Source: Clostridiales bacterium (lineage in GTDB: Bacteria > Bacillota > Clostridia > Christensenellales > Aristaeellaceae). Taken from it: a DNA stretch of 43,558 nucleotides. The DNA lies in contig SVGM01000019.1 of the NCBI GenBank assembly GCA_015056365.1, positions 1 to 43,558 on the forward strand. The letters run 5' to 3'. The notes below the pieces were generated by a model. It was not told the DNA's origin. It saw only the letters and a list, made by a program, of their open reading frames with translations, and did no database searches. This document shows positions 8,151 through 15,861 of this stretch, piece after piece (within the stretch, counting starts at the first letter, position 1; each line of letters starts with the position of its first letter). Position numbers and translations under genes: made by a program.

Positions 8151-9248
8151 ATGAACGGCTTTACCAACGCCATCCTTACGCTGCTGCTCGGCTGGGTGCG
8201 CATGATGGTCAATCGTATCTGGGTACTTATCACCAGCGAAAGCGGCGGCATCTTCTATACCTTCCTTGCCAGGCACTGGCTGACCATTGTGGTCGTGCTG
8301 TGCGTGGCAGGTTTTCTTGTGGACAAAATCATCTACATCATCCGCTGGCGTCCCTATTACGTCTGGAACAGCCGCAAACAGCGCCTGGAATACGACGATT
8401 ACGACCAGTCCTACGGCGAAGCAGCCTATGCCGGGCAGTACGCGCCGGATGCCCGGTCGTATCAGGGGCAGCAGCCGGTATATGATGATGAACCGGCTGT
8501 TTACGCCCCCATCGTACAGGAAGCGCCGCCTCTCGCCTACGATACAGCGCAGCCTGCGATGCAGGATGCCTATCCGGCTTCCACCAGAAAATATCCTTCT
8601 GTCCAGGCGCAGAAGCAGTATGCAGCCTATGCGCCCGCTCCCCACGAAGACGAGCTGAATCCGGTTTTCGATGACGACCCCGCGCTGTGGCAGGACGCTG
8701 CCGCTCAAGCAGCTGCTCCGCTGGCGCAGGACGTCAATCCTGCTGCCGGGATGTACAATCAGTATGGCAAACCCGTTGCAGAGCCCGCCCAATATATCCA
8801 CGACGTACAGTCGGGCTTTGCCCGTCCCCTGCCCCCCGAACAGCTGTATTCGCCCACCGTGCAGCAGACCGCCGGCATCGCCGATGCCGAACCGGTGCAT
8901 CCCGGCCTGGACATCGCCACCTTCCGGCGCAATTTCGGTCTGGAGCAGGGCCGTTTGGCGCAAACTGACGCTTTTGACGGCGATTTGTCTTCTCCCCAAC
9001 CCATTTCCTCCGCCTATGAAGCGCACGAACCTGCACCGGCTTTCTCTCCCTTCACTGCCCAGGTGACAGAGGAGCAAAACATCCGCAAATCCCGCAATCC
9101 CTTCCTGAAGCTCGCCCGTCTGGTGGGCGACGACGAAGTGAGCAAGCCCACCATCCACGACCTGCACAACACTGTGGACGTCCGGACGGCCTTCCGCGAT
9201 CCGGTTTTTCCTCAGTCCATGTATCATAGTGAGGAGGAGAAACCATGA
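8151..9248 (+). CDS. Membrane-anchored, low-complexity hypothetical protein
   Basis: A 365-residue protein I do not recognise. A hydrophobic N-terminal part (one segment about 43-65, possibly a second near 4-25) leads into a positively charged juncture (RWRPYYVWNSRK) and then ~200 residues rich in Tyr, Gln, Pro, Ala and Asp that look disordered. The last ~60 residues (RKSRNPFLKLARLVGDDE onward) are less repetitive and may be the conserved functional tail. A clear AAGGAG site precedes the ATG. It sits 26 bases after cdaR and overlaps the next gene by 4 bases, so it is part of the c-di-AMP operon. Function unknown; a scaffold for a membrane complex is possible but unproven. Confidence 0.8.
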   Translation: MNGFTNAILTLLLGWVRMMVNRIWVLITSESGGIFYTFLARHWLTIVVVLCVAGFLVDKIIYIIRWRPYYVWNSRKQRLEYDDYDQSYGEAAYAGQYAPDARSYQGQQPVYDDEPAVYAPIVQEAPPLAYDTAQPAMQDAYPASTRKYPSVQAQKQYAAYAPAPHEDELNPVFDDDPALWQDAAAQAAAPLAQDVNPAAGMYNQYGKPVAEPAQYIHDVQSGFARPLPPEQLYSPTVQQTAGIADAEPVHPGLDIATFRRNFGLEQGRLAQTDAFDGDLSSPQPISSAYEAHEPAPAFSPFTAQVTEEQNIRKSRNPFLKLARLVGDDEVSKPTIHDLHNTVDVRTAFRDPVFPQSMYHSEEEKP

Positions 9249-9946
9249 CCCTGCCCAAGACCCGCTATACCATTCTGGTAGGCAACTACGGCAGCGGCAA
9301 GACGGAACTCAGCCTTGCCCTTGCCCTGGAAATGCGTCGCCTTGAGCCGGACAGCCGCATCGCGCTGGTGGATCTGGACATCGTCAATCCCTATTTCCGC
9401 AGTGCCGAGCAAGGCGATCTGCTCCGCAGTCACAACATTGAGGTGTTCATGCCTTCCTTTGCCATGAGCACGGTGGACATCCCCGCGCTGCCTGCTAATA
9501 TCATGGCGGTTTTTGAGCAGCCCTTTGATCGTGTCATCATCGACGTGGGCGGCGACGATACCGGCGCAACCGCCCTTGGCCGATATGCGCCCCAGCTCAG
9601 CGCTCGTCGGGAGGAGATCACCATGCTGTATGTGATCAACCCCTTCCGCCCCCTCAGCGGCACTGTGGAGGATATCGCCGATCTGTTTGCCCTGATCGGT
9701 CAGAAGGCGCGCATGACGCCCGATGCATTGGTGAACAATGCCAATTTGCAGGAGCACACCACCGCCGATGACCTGATTCAGGCGCAGGCTCTGCTTGAGC
9801 AGGTATCCCAGCAGCTGAAGCTGCCTATTGCCATGACAGCAGGCCTGCCCCGGCTGAAAGATCAGCTACCAGATGCCATGCAGGAATGCTTCTTCGCCTT
9901 TGACCCCATCATGAAACCCGATTGGCTGGTGGATCTCCATGAGTGA
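9245..9946 (+). CDS. P-loop ATP-binding protein (MinD/CooC-like)
   Basis: A 233-residue soluble protein with a Walker A motif GNYGSGKTE near residues 13-21, VDLDIVNPYF at about 40-49 and IIDVGGDD as Walker B near 98-105. The arrangement resembles SIMIBI-class ATPases (MinD, CooC, NifH-like), though the deviant-Walker lysine of true ParA/MinD is absent (GNYGSGKT rather than KGG.GKT). It starts inside the previous stop (4-base overlap, GAGGAGG upstream) and overlaps rsmF by 8 bases, so it is translationally coupled to both. Its target is unknown; the membrane-bound upstream protein is the obvious candidate partner. Confidence 0.82.
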   Translation: MTLPKTRYTILVGNYGSGKTELSLALALEMRRLEPDSRIALVDLDIVNPYFRSAEQGDLLRSHNIEVFMPSFAMSTVDIPALPANIMAVFEQPFDRVIIDVGGDDTGATALGRYAPQLSARREEITMLYVINPFRPLSGTVEDIADLFALIGQKARMTPDALVNNANLQEHTTADDLIQAQALLEQVSQQLKLPIAMTAGLPRLKDQLPDAMQECFFAFDPIMKPDWLVDLHE

Positions 9947-11294
9947 ACACTATCCCCTGCCAGAAGCCTTTGTCCGCCGCATGCAGGAGCAGCTTGGCCC
10001 TGATGCGGCGGCCTATTTTGCCGCCATGGAGGAGCCCTGGCACCGCGGGCTGCGTCTCAATCCCCGCAAACCCCTGCCGGAGACCCATCCCCTGCGAGCA
10101 GATTTGCTGGAGCCTGTGCCATGGCACGAGGGCGGCTGGTATCTGAGCAACGAAAGCCTGCTGGGTGCGCATCCGCTACACGAGGCTGGCGCCTATTATA
10201 TTCAGGAACCCAGCGCCATGACAGCCGTCCGCGTGCTCTCTCCTGTTCCCGGCGAACGGGTGCTGGATCTTTGCGCCGCGCCCGGCGGCAAAAGTACTCA
10301 GATTGCTGGTCTGCTGGATGGCAAGGGCCTGCTGGTGTGCAACGAGCCGGTTCCCAGCCGGGCCAAAATCCTGAGCCGCAACATCGAACGCATGGGCGTA
10401 CCCAATGCATTGGTGGTTTCCGCCGATCCTGACCAGCTGTGCAAGCGCTGGCAGTGCTGTTTCGACGCCATTCTGGTAGACGCCCCCTGCAGCGGCGAAG
10501 GCATGTTCCGCCGCCACCCTGAGACCCGGCAGGAGTGGAACGAACAATCTCCCCTGGGCTGTTCCCAGCGCCAAACCCGCATCCTGAACGCCGCCGTGCA
10601 GATGCTGCGTCCCGGCGGACGGCTGGTATACAGCACCTGTACCCTGAACCTGGAAGAAAACGAGCACGTGATCGCTCAGCTGCTGGCAGAGCATCCGGAG
10701 CTGGAAAGCGCAGCGTTTCAGCTGCCCATTGGTGTCGGCCGCAACATGGATGCGCCGCAAGGCATGCTGCATCTCTATCCCCACCAGTTCAAAGGAGAGG
10801 GACATTTTGTTGCGCTGATACGAAAGGTATCCTCTGCCGACAGGGACAGCACTGATTTTCTGCCGGCTCATCAGCAGCTGGCCGTCGCGGACAAGACCAT
10901 GCTGGCTGCCTATCGTACCTTCTGCAAGCACTTTTCCGACGGCCTGCCGGAAGCAAACGCCCAGTTCGGCGATATGCTGATCTCCTCGCCCGACCTGCCG
11001 CCCCTGAAAGGCCTGAAGGTGCTGCGCGCGGGGATTCAATTGGGCAATATGAAGGGCAAAGTCTTTGTGCCGGATCATGCGCTGGCCATGGCGCTGCCTG
11101 CCGGCGGTCCATTCCCTGCACAGCCGGCAGACGAGGGACAGGCTGCCGCCTATCAACGGGGAGAGACCCTGCCTGCCCCGGACGGCTTCACCGGCTATTG
11201 TCTGGTCACGCTGGACGGTCTTACGCTGGGCTTTGGCAAGGCCAGCGACGGACAGATTAAAAACCACTACCCCAAGGGCCTGAGAAGGTCATGA
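9939..11294 (+). CDS. rsmF: RsmF-type 16S rRNA cytosine-C5 methyltransferase
   Basis: A 451-residue protein of the RsmB/NOP2/Sun family. It has the SAM-binding loop DLCAAPGGKSTQ near residues 111-122, the catalytic motif VDAPCSGEGMFRR and the second cysteine motif STCTL. The C-terminal ~150 residues form the RsmF/YebU-type extension (PUA-like), which separates it from RsmB. It would make m5C in 16S rRNA using SAM. It is the last gene of the cdaA operon, overlapping the ATPase by 8 bases, and is followed at once by a strong terminator. RsmF versus another Sun-family paralogue is my best call, not certain. Confidence 0.9.
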   Translation: MSEHYPLPEAFVRRMQEQLGPDAAAYFAAMEEPWHRGLRLNPRKPLPETHPLRADLLEPVPWHEGGWYLSNESLLGAHPLHEAGAYYIQEPSAMTAVRVLSPVPGERVLDLCAAPGGKSTQIAGLLDGKGLLVCNEPVPSRAKILSRNIERMGVPNALVVSADPDQLCKRWQCCFDAILVDAPCSGEGMFRRHPETRQEWNEQSPLGCSQRQTRILNAAVQMLRPGGRLVYSTCTLNLEENEHVIAQLLAEHPELESAAFQLPIGVGRNMDAPQGMLHLYPHQFKGEGHFVALIRKVSSADRDSTDFLPAHQQLAVADKTMLAAYRTFCKHFSDGLPEANAQFGDMLISSPDLPPLKGLKVLRAGIQLGNMKGKVFVPDHALAMALPAGGPFPAQPADEGQAAAYQRGETLPAPDGFTGYCLVTLDGLTLGFGKASDGQIKNHYPKGLRRS

Positions 11295-11298
11295 AAAG

Positions 11299-11338
11299 TG
11301 CCGCCCGCTGCATTCCATAGCAGCAGGCGGCATTTTTT
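11299..11338 (+). terminator. Intrinsic terminator of the cdaA operon
   Basis: TGCCGCCCGCTGC (11299-11311) pairs with GCAGCAGGCGGCA (11320-11332), followed by six T. It starts 4 bases after the rsmF stop. The minus-strand tail CTTTTC may also help stop the convergent DUF711 gene. Confidence 0.9.
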
Positions 11339-11360
11339 GATCTTTTTTCCTGTTGAGCAA

Positions 11361-12707
11361 TCAATTTCTGAGGCTGTGCAGCGGTGCAGGGATATGGCCG
11401 CCGCGCTCGATGAATTCGTCGTTCTTGGCGGTATTGACCTGCATAATGGGCGCAAAGCCGAACAGGCCGCCAAAATTGACGGTATCGCCTGCCTTCTTGC
11501 CGGGGGCCGGGATCACGCGCACGGCCGTGGTCTTGTTGTTGACCATACCAATAGCGGCTTCGTCGGCGATGATGCCGGCAATGGTATTGGCGCTGGTGTC
11601 ACCGGGGATGGCAATCATGTCCAGACCCACAGAGCACACACAGGTCATGGCTTCCATTTTTTCGATGGTCAAGCAACGGGCCTGCGCCGCTTCGATCATA
11701 CCGATATCCTCGCTGACGGGAATGAAAGCGCCGCTGAGGCCGCCAACATGGCTGGACGCCATCACGCCGCCCTTCTTGACCATGTCATTGAGCATGGCCA
11801 GCGCAGCGGTGGTACCAGGCGCGCCGGTCATCTCCAGGCCCATTTCCTGCAGGATATAGGCCACGCTATCGCCCCGGGCAGGGGTAGGGGCCAAAGACAG
11901 ATCGACGATACCGAAGGGTACGCCCAAACGCTTGGCAGCTTCCTGCGCCACCAGCTCGCCCACGCGGGTGATTTTGAAAGCGGTACGCTTGATGGTTTCT
12001 GCCAGCACGTCAAAGGGCTGGCCGTGCACATCCATCAAAGCGCGCTGCACGCAGCCGGGTCCGCTGACGCCTACATTGACCACGCACTCAGGCTCGCCCA
12101 CGCCGTGGAACGCGCCCGCCATGAAGGGGTTATCCTCCACCGCATTGGCGAACACCACGATCTTGGCGCAGCCAAAGCCGTCGGTATCGGCAGTCAGCTC
12201 AGCGGTGCGCTTGATCACATGGCCCATCTTGCGCACGGCGTTCATGTTGATGCCGCTGCGGGTGGATCCCACATTGACGCTACCACAGAGGCGTTCAGTC
12301 TTGGCGAACACCTCCGGCATGGCCTCCAGCAGGCATTCCTCCGCTCGGGTGGAGCCCTTGTGCATCAGCGCGCCGAAGCCGCCGATGAAGTTAACGCCCA
12401 CCGTCTGGGCAGCCTTATCTAGCGCCTGACCGATCAGCAGGGGATTGTCGCCGCAGATCATGCTCACAGGGGTGACGCTGATCCGCTTGTTGACGATCGG
12501 TACACCCAGTTCATTTTCCAGTTCTTCGCCCACAGCCACCAGGCGGCCTGCGCAGCGGGTCACCTTCTCAAAGACGCATTCGGCAGTCTCTGCATCTGTG
12601 TTCTTTTTGCAGTCCAGCAGACTGATCCCCATGGTGATGGTACGGATGTCAAAGTGCTGCTCATGGATCATCTGCATAGTTTGCAGAATTTCATTTACCT
12701 CGATCAT
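11361..12707 (-). CDS. DUF711 / UPF0210 'PFL family' protein
   Basis: A 448-residue cytoplasmic protein of the UPF0210 (DUF711) family, full length. The family name 'PFL' comes from structural similarity to pyruvate formate-lyase; I see no glycyl-radical motif near the C terminus, so a radical-enzyme role is not supported. It contains glycine-rich stretches such as [12 protein letters not shown]. The in vivo role is unknown. It starts 9 bases after the ACT-domain gene, with AGGTGG upstream of its ATG; the ACT-DUF711 pair is conserved across Firmicutes and archaea, suggesting the ACT protein controls it. Confidence 0.9.
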   Translation of the reverse strand: MIEVNEILQTMQMIHEQHFDIRTITMGISLLDCKKNTDAETAECVFEKVTRCAGRLVAVGEELENELGVPIVNKRISVTPVSMICGDNPLLIGQALDKAAQTVGVNFIGGFGALMHKGSTRAEECLLEAMPEVFAKTERLCGSVNVGSTRSGINMNAVRKMGHVIKRTAELTADTDGFGCAKIVVFANAVEDNPFMAGAFHGVGEPECVVNVGVSGPGCVQRALMDVHGQPFDVLAETIKRTAFKITRVGELVAQEAAKRLGVPFGIVDLSLAPTPARGDSVAYILQEMGLEMTGAPGTTAALAMLNDMVKKGGVMASSHVGGLSGAFIPVSEDIGMIEAAQARCLTIEKMEAMTCVCSVGLDMIAIPGDTSANTIAGIIADEAAIGMVNNKTTAVRVIPAPGKKAGDTVNFGGLFGFAPIMQVNTAKNDEFIERGGHIPAPLHSLRN

Positions 12708-12716
12708 GCCGCCACC

Positions 12717-12989
12717 TCAAATGCGATGCATTGCATCGAAAATATCTGCACGCTGAATCTGGACGACCTCGCCCATCTCTTCGCCCACCACATTCAGCTT
12801 GGCTGCCACGTCGGCAAAGGGAACCGTAGCTGCCGTCATGTCCACGATCATCAGCATGGTAAAATAGCCGTCCAAAATGGTCTGGGAGATCTCCAGCACG
12901 TTCACATTCAGCTCATACAGCGCCGTGGATACCTTGGCAATGATACCCGGACGGTCCACACCGGTAACAGATACGAGAGCCTTTTTCAT
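12717..12989 (-). CDS. ACT-domain regulatory protein (UPF0237)
   Basis: A 90-residue protein consisting of one ACT domain, with the ligand-loop signature VTGVDRPGIIAKVSTALYE at residues 8-26 and the usual beta-alpha-beta pattern. ACT domains bind amino acids or related small molecules and usually act as dimers. ATG 12989 has AAAGGAGG 8 bases upstream. It is the first gene of a two-gene operon with the DUF711 protein. The ligand is not known. Confidence 0.92.
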   Translation of the reverse strand: MKKALVSVTGVDRPGIIAKVSTALYELNVNVLEISQTILDGYFTMLMIVDMTAATVPFADVAAKLNVVGEEMGEVVQIQRADIFDAMHRI

Positions 12990-13020
12990 CAGGAATTCCT
13001 CCTTTATTGGTCAGGTCTAT

Positions 13021-13049
13021 ACCTTACCCTTTTGTGAAGGCATTGTCAA
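13021..13049 (-). promoter_or_regulatory. Candidate promoter of ACT-DUF711
   Basis: On the minus strand a consensus TTGACA (13049-13044) with a 17-base spacer to TAAGGT (13026-13021), a poor -10. A better-looking TATAGA lies 5 bases further on, but at a 22-base spacing. Confidence 0.45.
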
Positions 13050-13156
13050 TGTTTTTCCTTCATATGCCCTCACCCGGAAGCAAAAATGGCGGAAACGCTC
13101 CCTGCACTCCTAGCCAAAAGTCATTCCATTTTTTGCTCGCTTTTCGTGGACAAATA

Positions 13157-13165
13157 TGATATACT
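13157..13165 (+). promoter_or_regulatory. Extended -10 promoter of the GGDEF gene
   Basis: TGATATACT is an extended -10 (TGn plus TATACT, 13160-13165). No good -35 is found at 16-18 bases, which is tolerated with an extended -10. The start would lie about 60 bases before the ATG at 13235. Confidence 0.55.
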
Positions 13166-13234
13166 TCTTTAAAGATCATTTGTTGAATCACAAGTGAAAG
13201 CAAATTAGGAAGCGGATGAAAGAAGGGCGCGCAG

Positions 13235-15163
13235 ATGATTGGTACAAAGCGCAAAACAATTGGCGTATTCATCAACAGAACCGACACCTACTTTGAAGAA
13301 TGCGTTCAGAGCATCGTCCAGCAGGACGCTATGAATCTTGGCTACAATGTGGTTTTCTTCCACACCGTAGGCTATCGCGGAAGCACCAATCATTATGACG
13401 AATTTGAAAAAGTCATGTTTTCCTTTGCGCCTGTGGATCGGCTGGATGGCATCATCGTTACGTCCGATGCCTATGAAATGGCCGGTTTCCGCGAGTTGCT
13501 CATGGATATGCTGCGCCGGGCAAACTGCCCTGTGGTCTGCGTGCGCGACCAGACAGCTCCTTTCCACCGTTTGTATACAGACGAGAAAGACTCCCTACGC
13601 CCCCTGCTTCGGCATCTGCTGGACGACCATGGTTACCGCCGGATCCACTTCCTCGCCGGTTTCCAGGGCCATCAGGACAGCGAAGCGCGCTTGAATTGTT
13701 ACCTGGAAGAAATGGCAAAGCGGAAGATCCCGCTGCCTCAGAACGCCATCCATTATGGCACCATGTGGCGCAGCCGTGCCAACGAAGCCTATGAACACTT
13801 CTTTGAAAACACCACGGAGCGACCGGAAGTCGTCGTCTGCGCCAACGACTACATGGCGTTGGCGCTGGTGGAAGAGCTTCAGCGGCACGGGCTTTCAGTG
13901 CCCGCCGACGTGGCTGTTACCGGCTTTGACAACATCGACGAATCCCGTTTCTCCGCCCCCCTGCTGACCACGGTGGAACAGGATTATCAGTCGATGGTCG
14001 TCAGAAGCGTAGAGCTGCTTGACCAGCTGATTCATGCATGGGAAGAAGGCAACGCGGATCCGGAGCCCAAGGTCATCGAAATGCCCTCCAAGACGGTGGT
14101 TCGCGAGAGCTGCGGCTGTATCAAAAAAGACAGCTACGCAGGTCAGCAAAGTGAACTGTCCCGCTACAGCCGACAGATGCAGGGCATTTATCAGCGCGAG
14201 GTGGCGCAGATGTATTTCTCCATCGACGGCAACGCCTGCAGTACGCTGGAGGAGCTGCATGAGGTCATCATGCGCAAGTACCGCGACATTCGCCACATGA
14301 AGGGTTTCTATCTGTGCCTGTTTGAGGACACTGATCAAAACGGCGATGAGCCCGTGTTTGCCGAAAAGATGACGGACAATGTCCGCCTCGTATCCGCCCT
14401 GCGCGAGCGCGAGGATCTGGGCATGCCCATGACGCGTTTTGACCGCACCCAGCTGCTGCCCGATGAAGTATGGGAGTACGATAAACCGCAAACATTCTAT
14501 GTGCGACTTCTGCATCAGCGCGAAAGCGTCTACGGCTACGCGATGACCCAGTACGACGAAGGCGGAATGCCCACGCTGTTCTATCATCACTGGAACGTGA
14601 TCGTCTCCAGCGCACTTTTGAACGTATTCGCTCAGATGAAACTGCAAAAGCTCTACGAGGAGCGCAGGATTTCCAGCATCACGGATATGCTCACCGGCCT
14701 GAACAACCGCCGAGGTATTGAAGAGCAGTTGGCGCCGGTGTGGGATGACCTGTGCGCACGGGGTGAAACCGTCAGCTTTTTTGCCTTCGACCTGGATAAT
14801 CTCAAGCCCATCAACGATACCTACGGCCACGAGGCTGGCGACTATGCTCTGATGCTGGTATCGCAAGCGATCAAAGAGAGTTCCTCCCAAACCGGCACGG
14901 CAGCCCGTACCGGCGGCGATGAGTTCCTGCTGTTCATGCAGGGCTGCGACGAATGGGAAGCCGAGCGTTTCGTCCACAGCTTCAAGGAGACGCTGCGCAG
15001 GATGAATCAGGAGAACGACAAGCCCTACAACGTCGGCGCATCCGTAGGCAGCTATTCGGTGGAGTTGAAACCTGGCATGACCATTGCCGACTGCACCCGC
15101 GAAAGCGACGAGCGGATGTACCTTGCCAAGCGCAAACGCGAAAGAGGTATGTTTACTCCCTGA
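13235..15163 (+). CDS. LacI-type sensor joined to GGDEF diguanylate cyclase
   Basis: A 642-residue protein. Residues ~8-290 resemble the sugar-binding core of LacI/GalR regulators (RTDTYFEECVQSIV, VTGFDNIDESRF, TTVEQDY), but there is no helix-turn-helix in front. Residues ~300-480 are a linker with cysteine-containing ESCGCIK and helical segments. Residues ~480-640 are a GGDEF domain (TGLNNRR; intact GGDEF at 560-564), expected to make c-di-GMP from two GTP. There is no RxxD five residues before GGDEF, so product inhibition at an I-site is unlikely. No signal peptide or membrane segment is seen, so it senses a cytoplasmic ligand. ATG 13235 has AGAAGGG upstream. It is transcribed alone and ends at a bidirectional terminator. 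Confidence 0.9.
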   Translation: MIGTKRKTIGVFINRTDTYFEECVQSIVQQDAMNLGYNVVFFHTVGYRGSTNHYDEFEKVMFSFAPVDRLDGIIVTSDAYEMAGFRELLMDMLRRANCPVVCVRDQTAPFHRLYTDEKDSLRPLLRHLLDDHGYRRIHFLAGFQGHQDSEARLNCYLEEMAKRKIPLPQNAIHYGTMWRSRANEAYEHFFENTTERPEVVVCANDYMALALVEELQRHGLSVPADVAVTGFDNIDESRFSAPLLTTVEQDYQSMVVRSVELLDQLIHAWEEGNADPEPKVIEMPSKTVVRESCGCIKKDSYAGQQSELSRYSRQMQGIYQREVAQMYFSIDGNACSTLEELHEVIMRKYRDIRHMKGFYLCLFEDTDQNGDEPVFAEKMTDNVRLVSALREREDLGMPMTRFDRTQLLPDEVWEYDKPQTFYVRLLHQRESVYGYAMTQYDEGGMPTLFYHHWNVIVSSALLNVFAQMKLQKLYEERRISSITDMLTGLNNRRGIEEQLAPVWDDLCARGETVSFFAFDLDNLKPINDTYGHEAGDYALMLVSQAIKESSSQTGTAARTGGDEFLLFMQGCDEWEAERFVHSFKETLRRMNQENDKPYNVGASVGSYSVELKPGMTIADCTRESDERMYLAKRKRERGMFTP

Positions 15164-15173
15164 CGCCAAGACA

Positions 15174-15204
15174 AAAACCTGAGAAGCTCAGCTTCTCAGG
15201 TTTT
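15174..15204. terminator. Bidirectional intrinsic terminator
   Basis: AAAACCTGAGAAGC (15174-15187) pairs perfectly with GCTTCTCAGGTTTT (15191-15204) around a 3-base loop; T-runs flank it in both directions. It overlaps the last 9 bases of the convergent metallophosphoesterase gene. Confidence 0.85.
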
Positions 15205-15861
15205 CTTTTGTCTTTCCAGTTTGTTTACAGGGCAGAGTTTCCAAAACCGGCCGGGCATTTTTGCTACGTCAGGGATATCCAGCAAATACCGTTCACAGGC
15301 GTTGATCAGCGTGGTTCCCTCATACTGAATCAAACGGGGAATACTGACGCCATATCTCATATGAACGTGACCATACGCCCAATAGCCGGGCTTGTACCGC
15401 TCCAGCAGTTCCCGGAAAGCATCAAATCCCCTGTGGGCCACCGTGTCGCTATCGCCCAATCCTCTTACAGGCGCGTGGGAGATCACCAGATCCACGCCGC
15501 CCGCTTTTTTGATCTGCCGGTGCAGTCTATGTACGCGCCTGGTCATCTCCGCTTCGGTATACTGATGCATTCCTGGGCTATAACGTTGGCTGCCGCCCAG
15601 CCCCAAGATGCGAAGGCCGCCAACGTTGACCAGGCGATCCTCAATGCACTCGCAGCCCTCTGGCGGAAATTTTTCGTACTTTCCGTCATGGTTGCCATGG
15701 ACATACAGAAGGGGCGCTGTGCTCATGGTTACCAAAAAGCTCAGGTACTCCGGCGCAAGATCGCCGCAGGAAATAATCAGATCCACATCGCTGAGCCTTC
15801 CCGGCTGAAAATGATCCCATAGGTATTTGGATTCTTCATCGGCAACGAACAGGATCTTCAT
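15196..15861 (-). CDS. Calcineurin-like metallophosphoesterase
   Basis: A 221-residue soluble protein with dimetal motifs SCGDLAPEY (near residue 31-39), GNHD (near 76-79), SHAP and YGHVHM. The first motif is degenerate: FVADEESKYL replaces the usual D.H, so metal binding may depend on other residues. Related proteins include small DNA- or nucleotide-phosphodiesterases; no substrate can be assigned. It begins inside the stop of the BMP receptor gene (4-base overlap, GAGGAG upstream), so the two are translationally coupled and probably act together. Last gene of the five-gene leftward run. Confidence 0.85.
   Translation of the reverse strand: MKILFVADEESKYLWDHFQPGRLSDVDLIISCGDLAPEYLSFLVTMSTAPLLYVHGNHDGKYEKFPPEGCECIEDRLVNVGGLRILGLGGSQRYSPGMHQYTEAEMTRRVHRLHRQIKKAGGVDLVISHAPVRGLGDSDTVAHRGFDAFRELLERYKPGYWAYGHVHMRYGVSIPRLIQYEGTTLINACERYLLDIPDVAKMPGRFWKLCPVNKLERQKKT

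Noticed and set aside
11361..12707. Pyruvate formate-lyase for the 'PFL family' protein
   Set aside because: No glycyl-radical motif and no activating enzyme nearby; the family name reflects fold similarity only.
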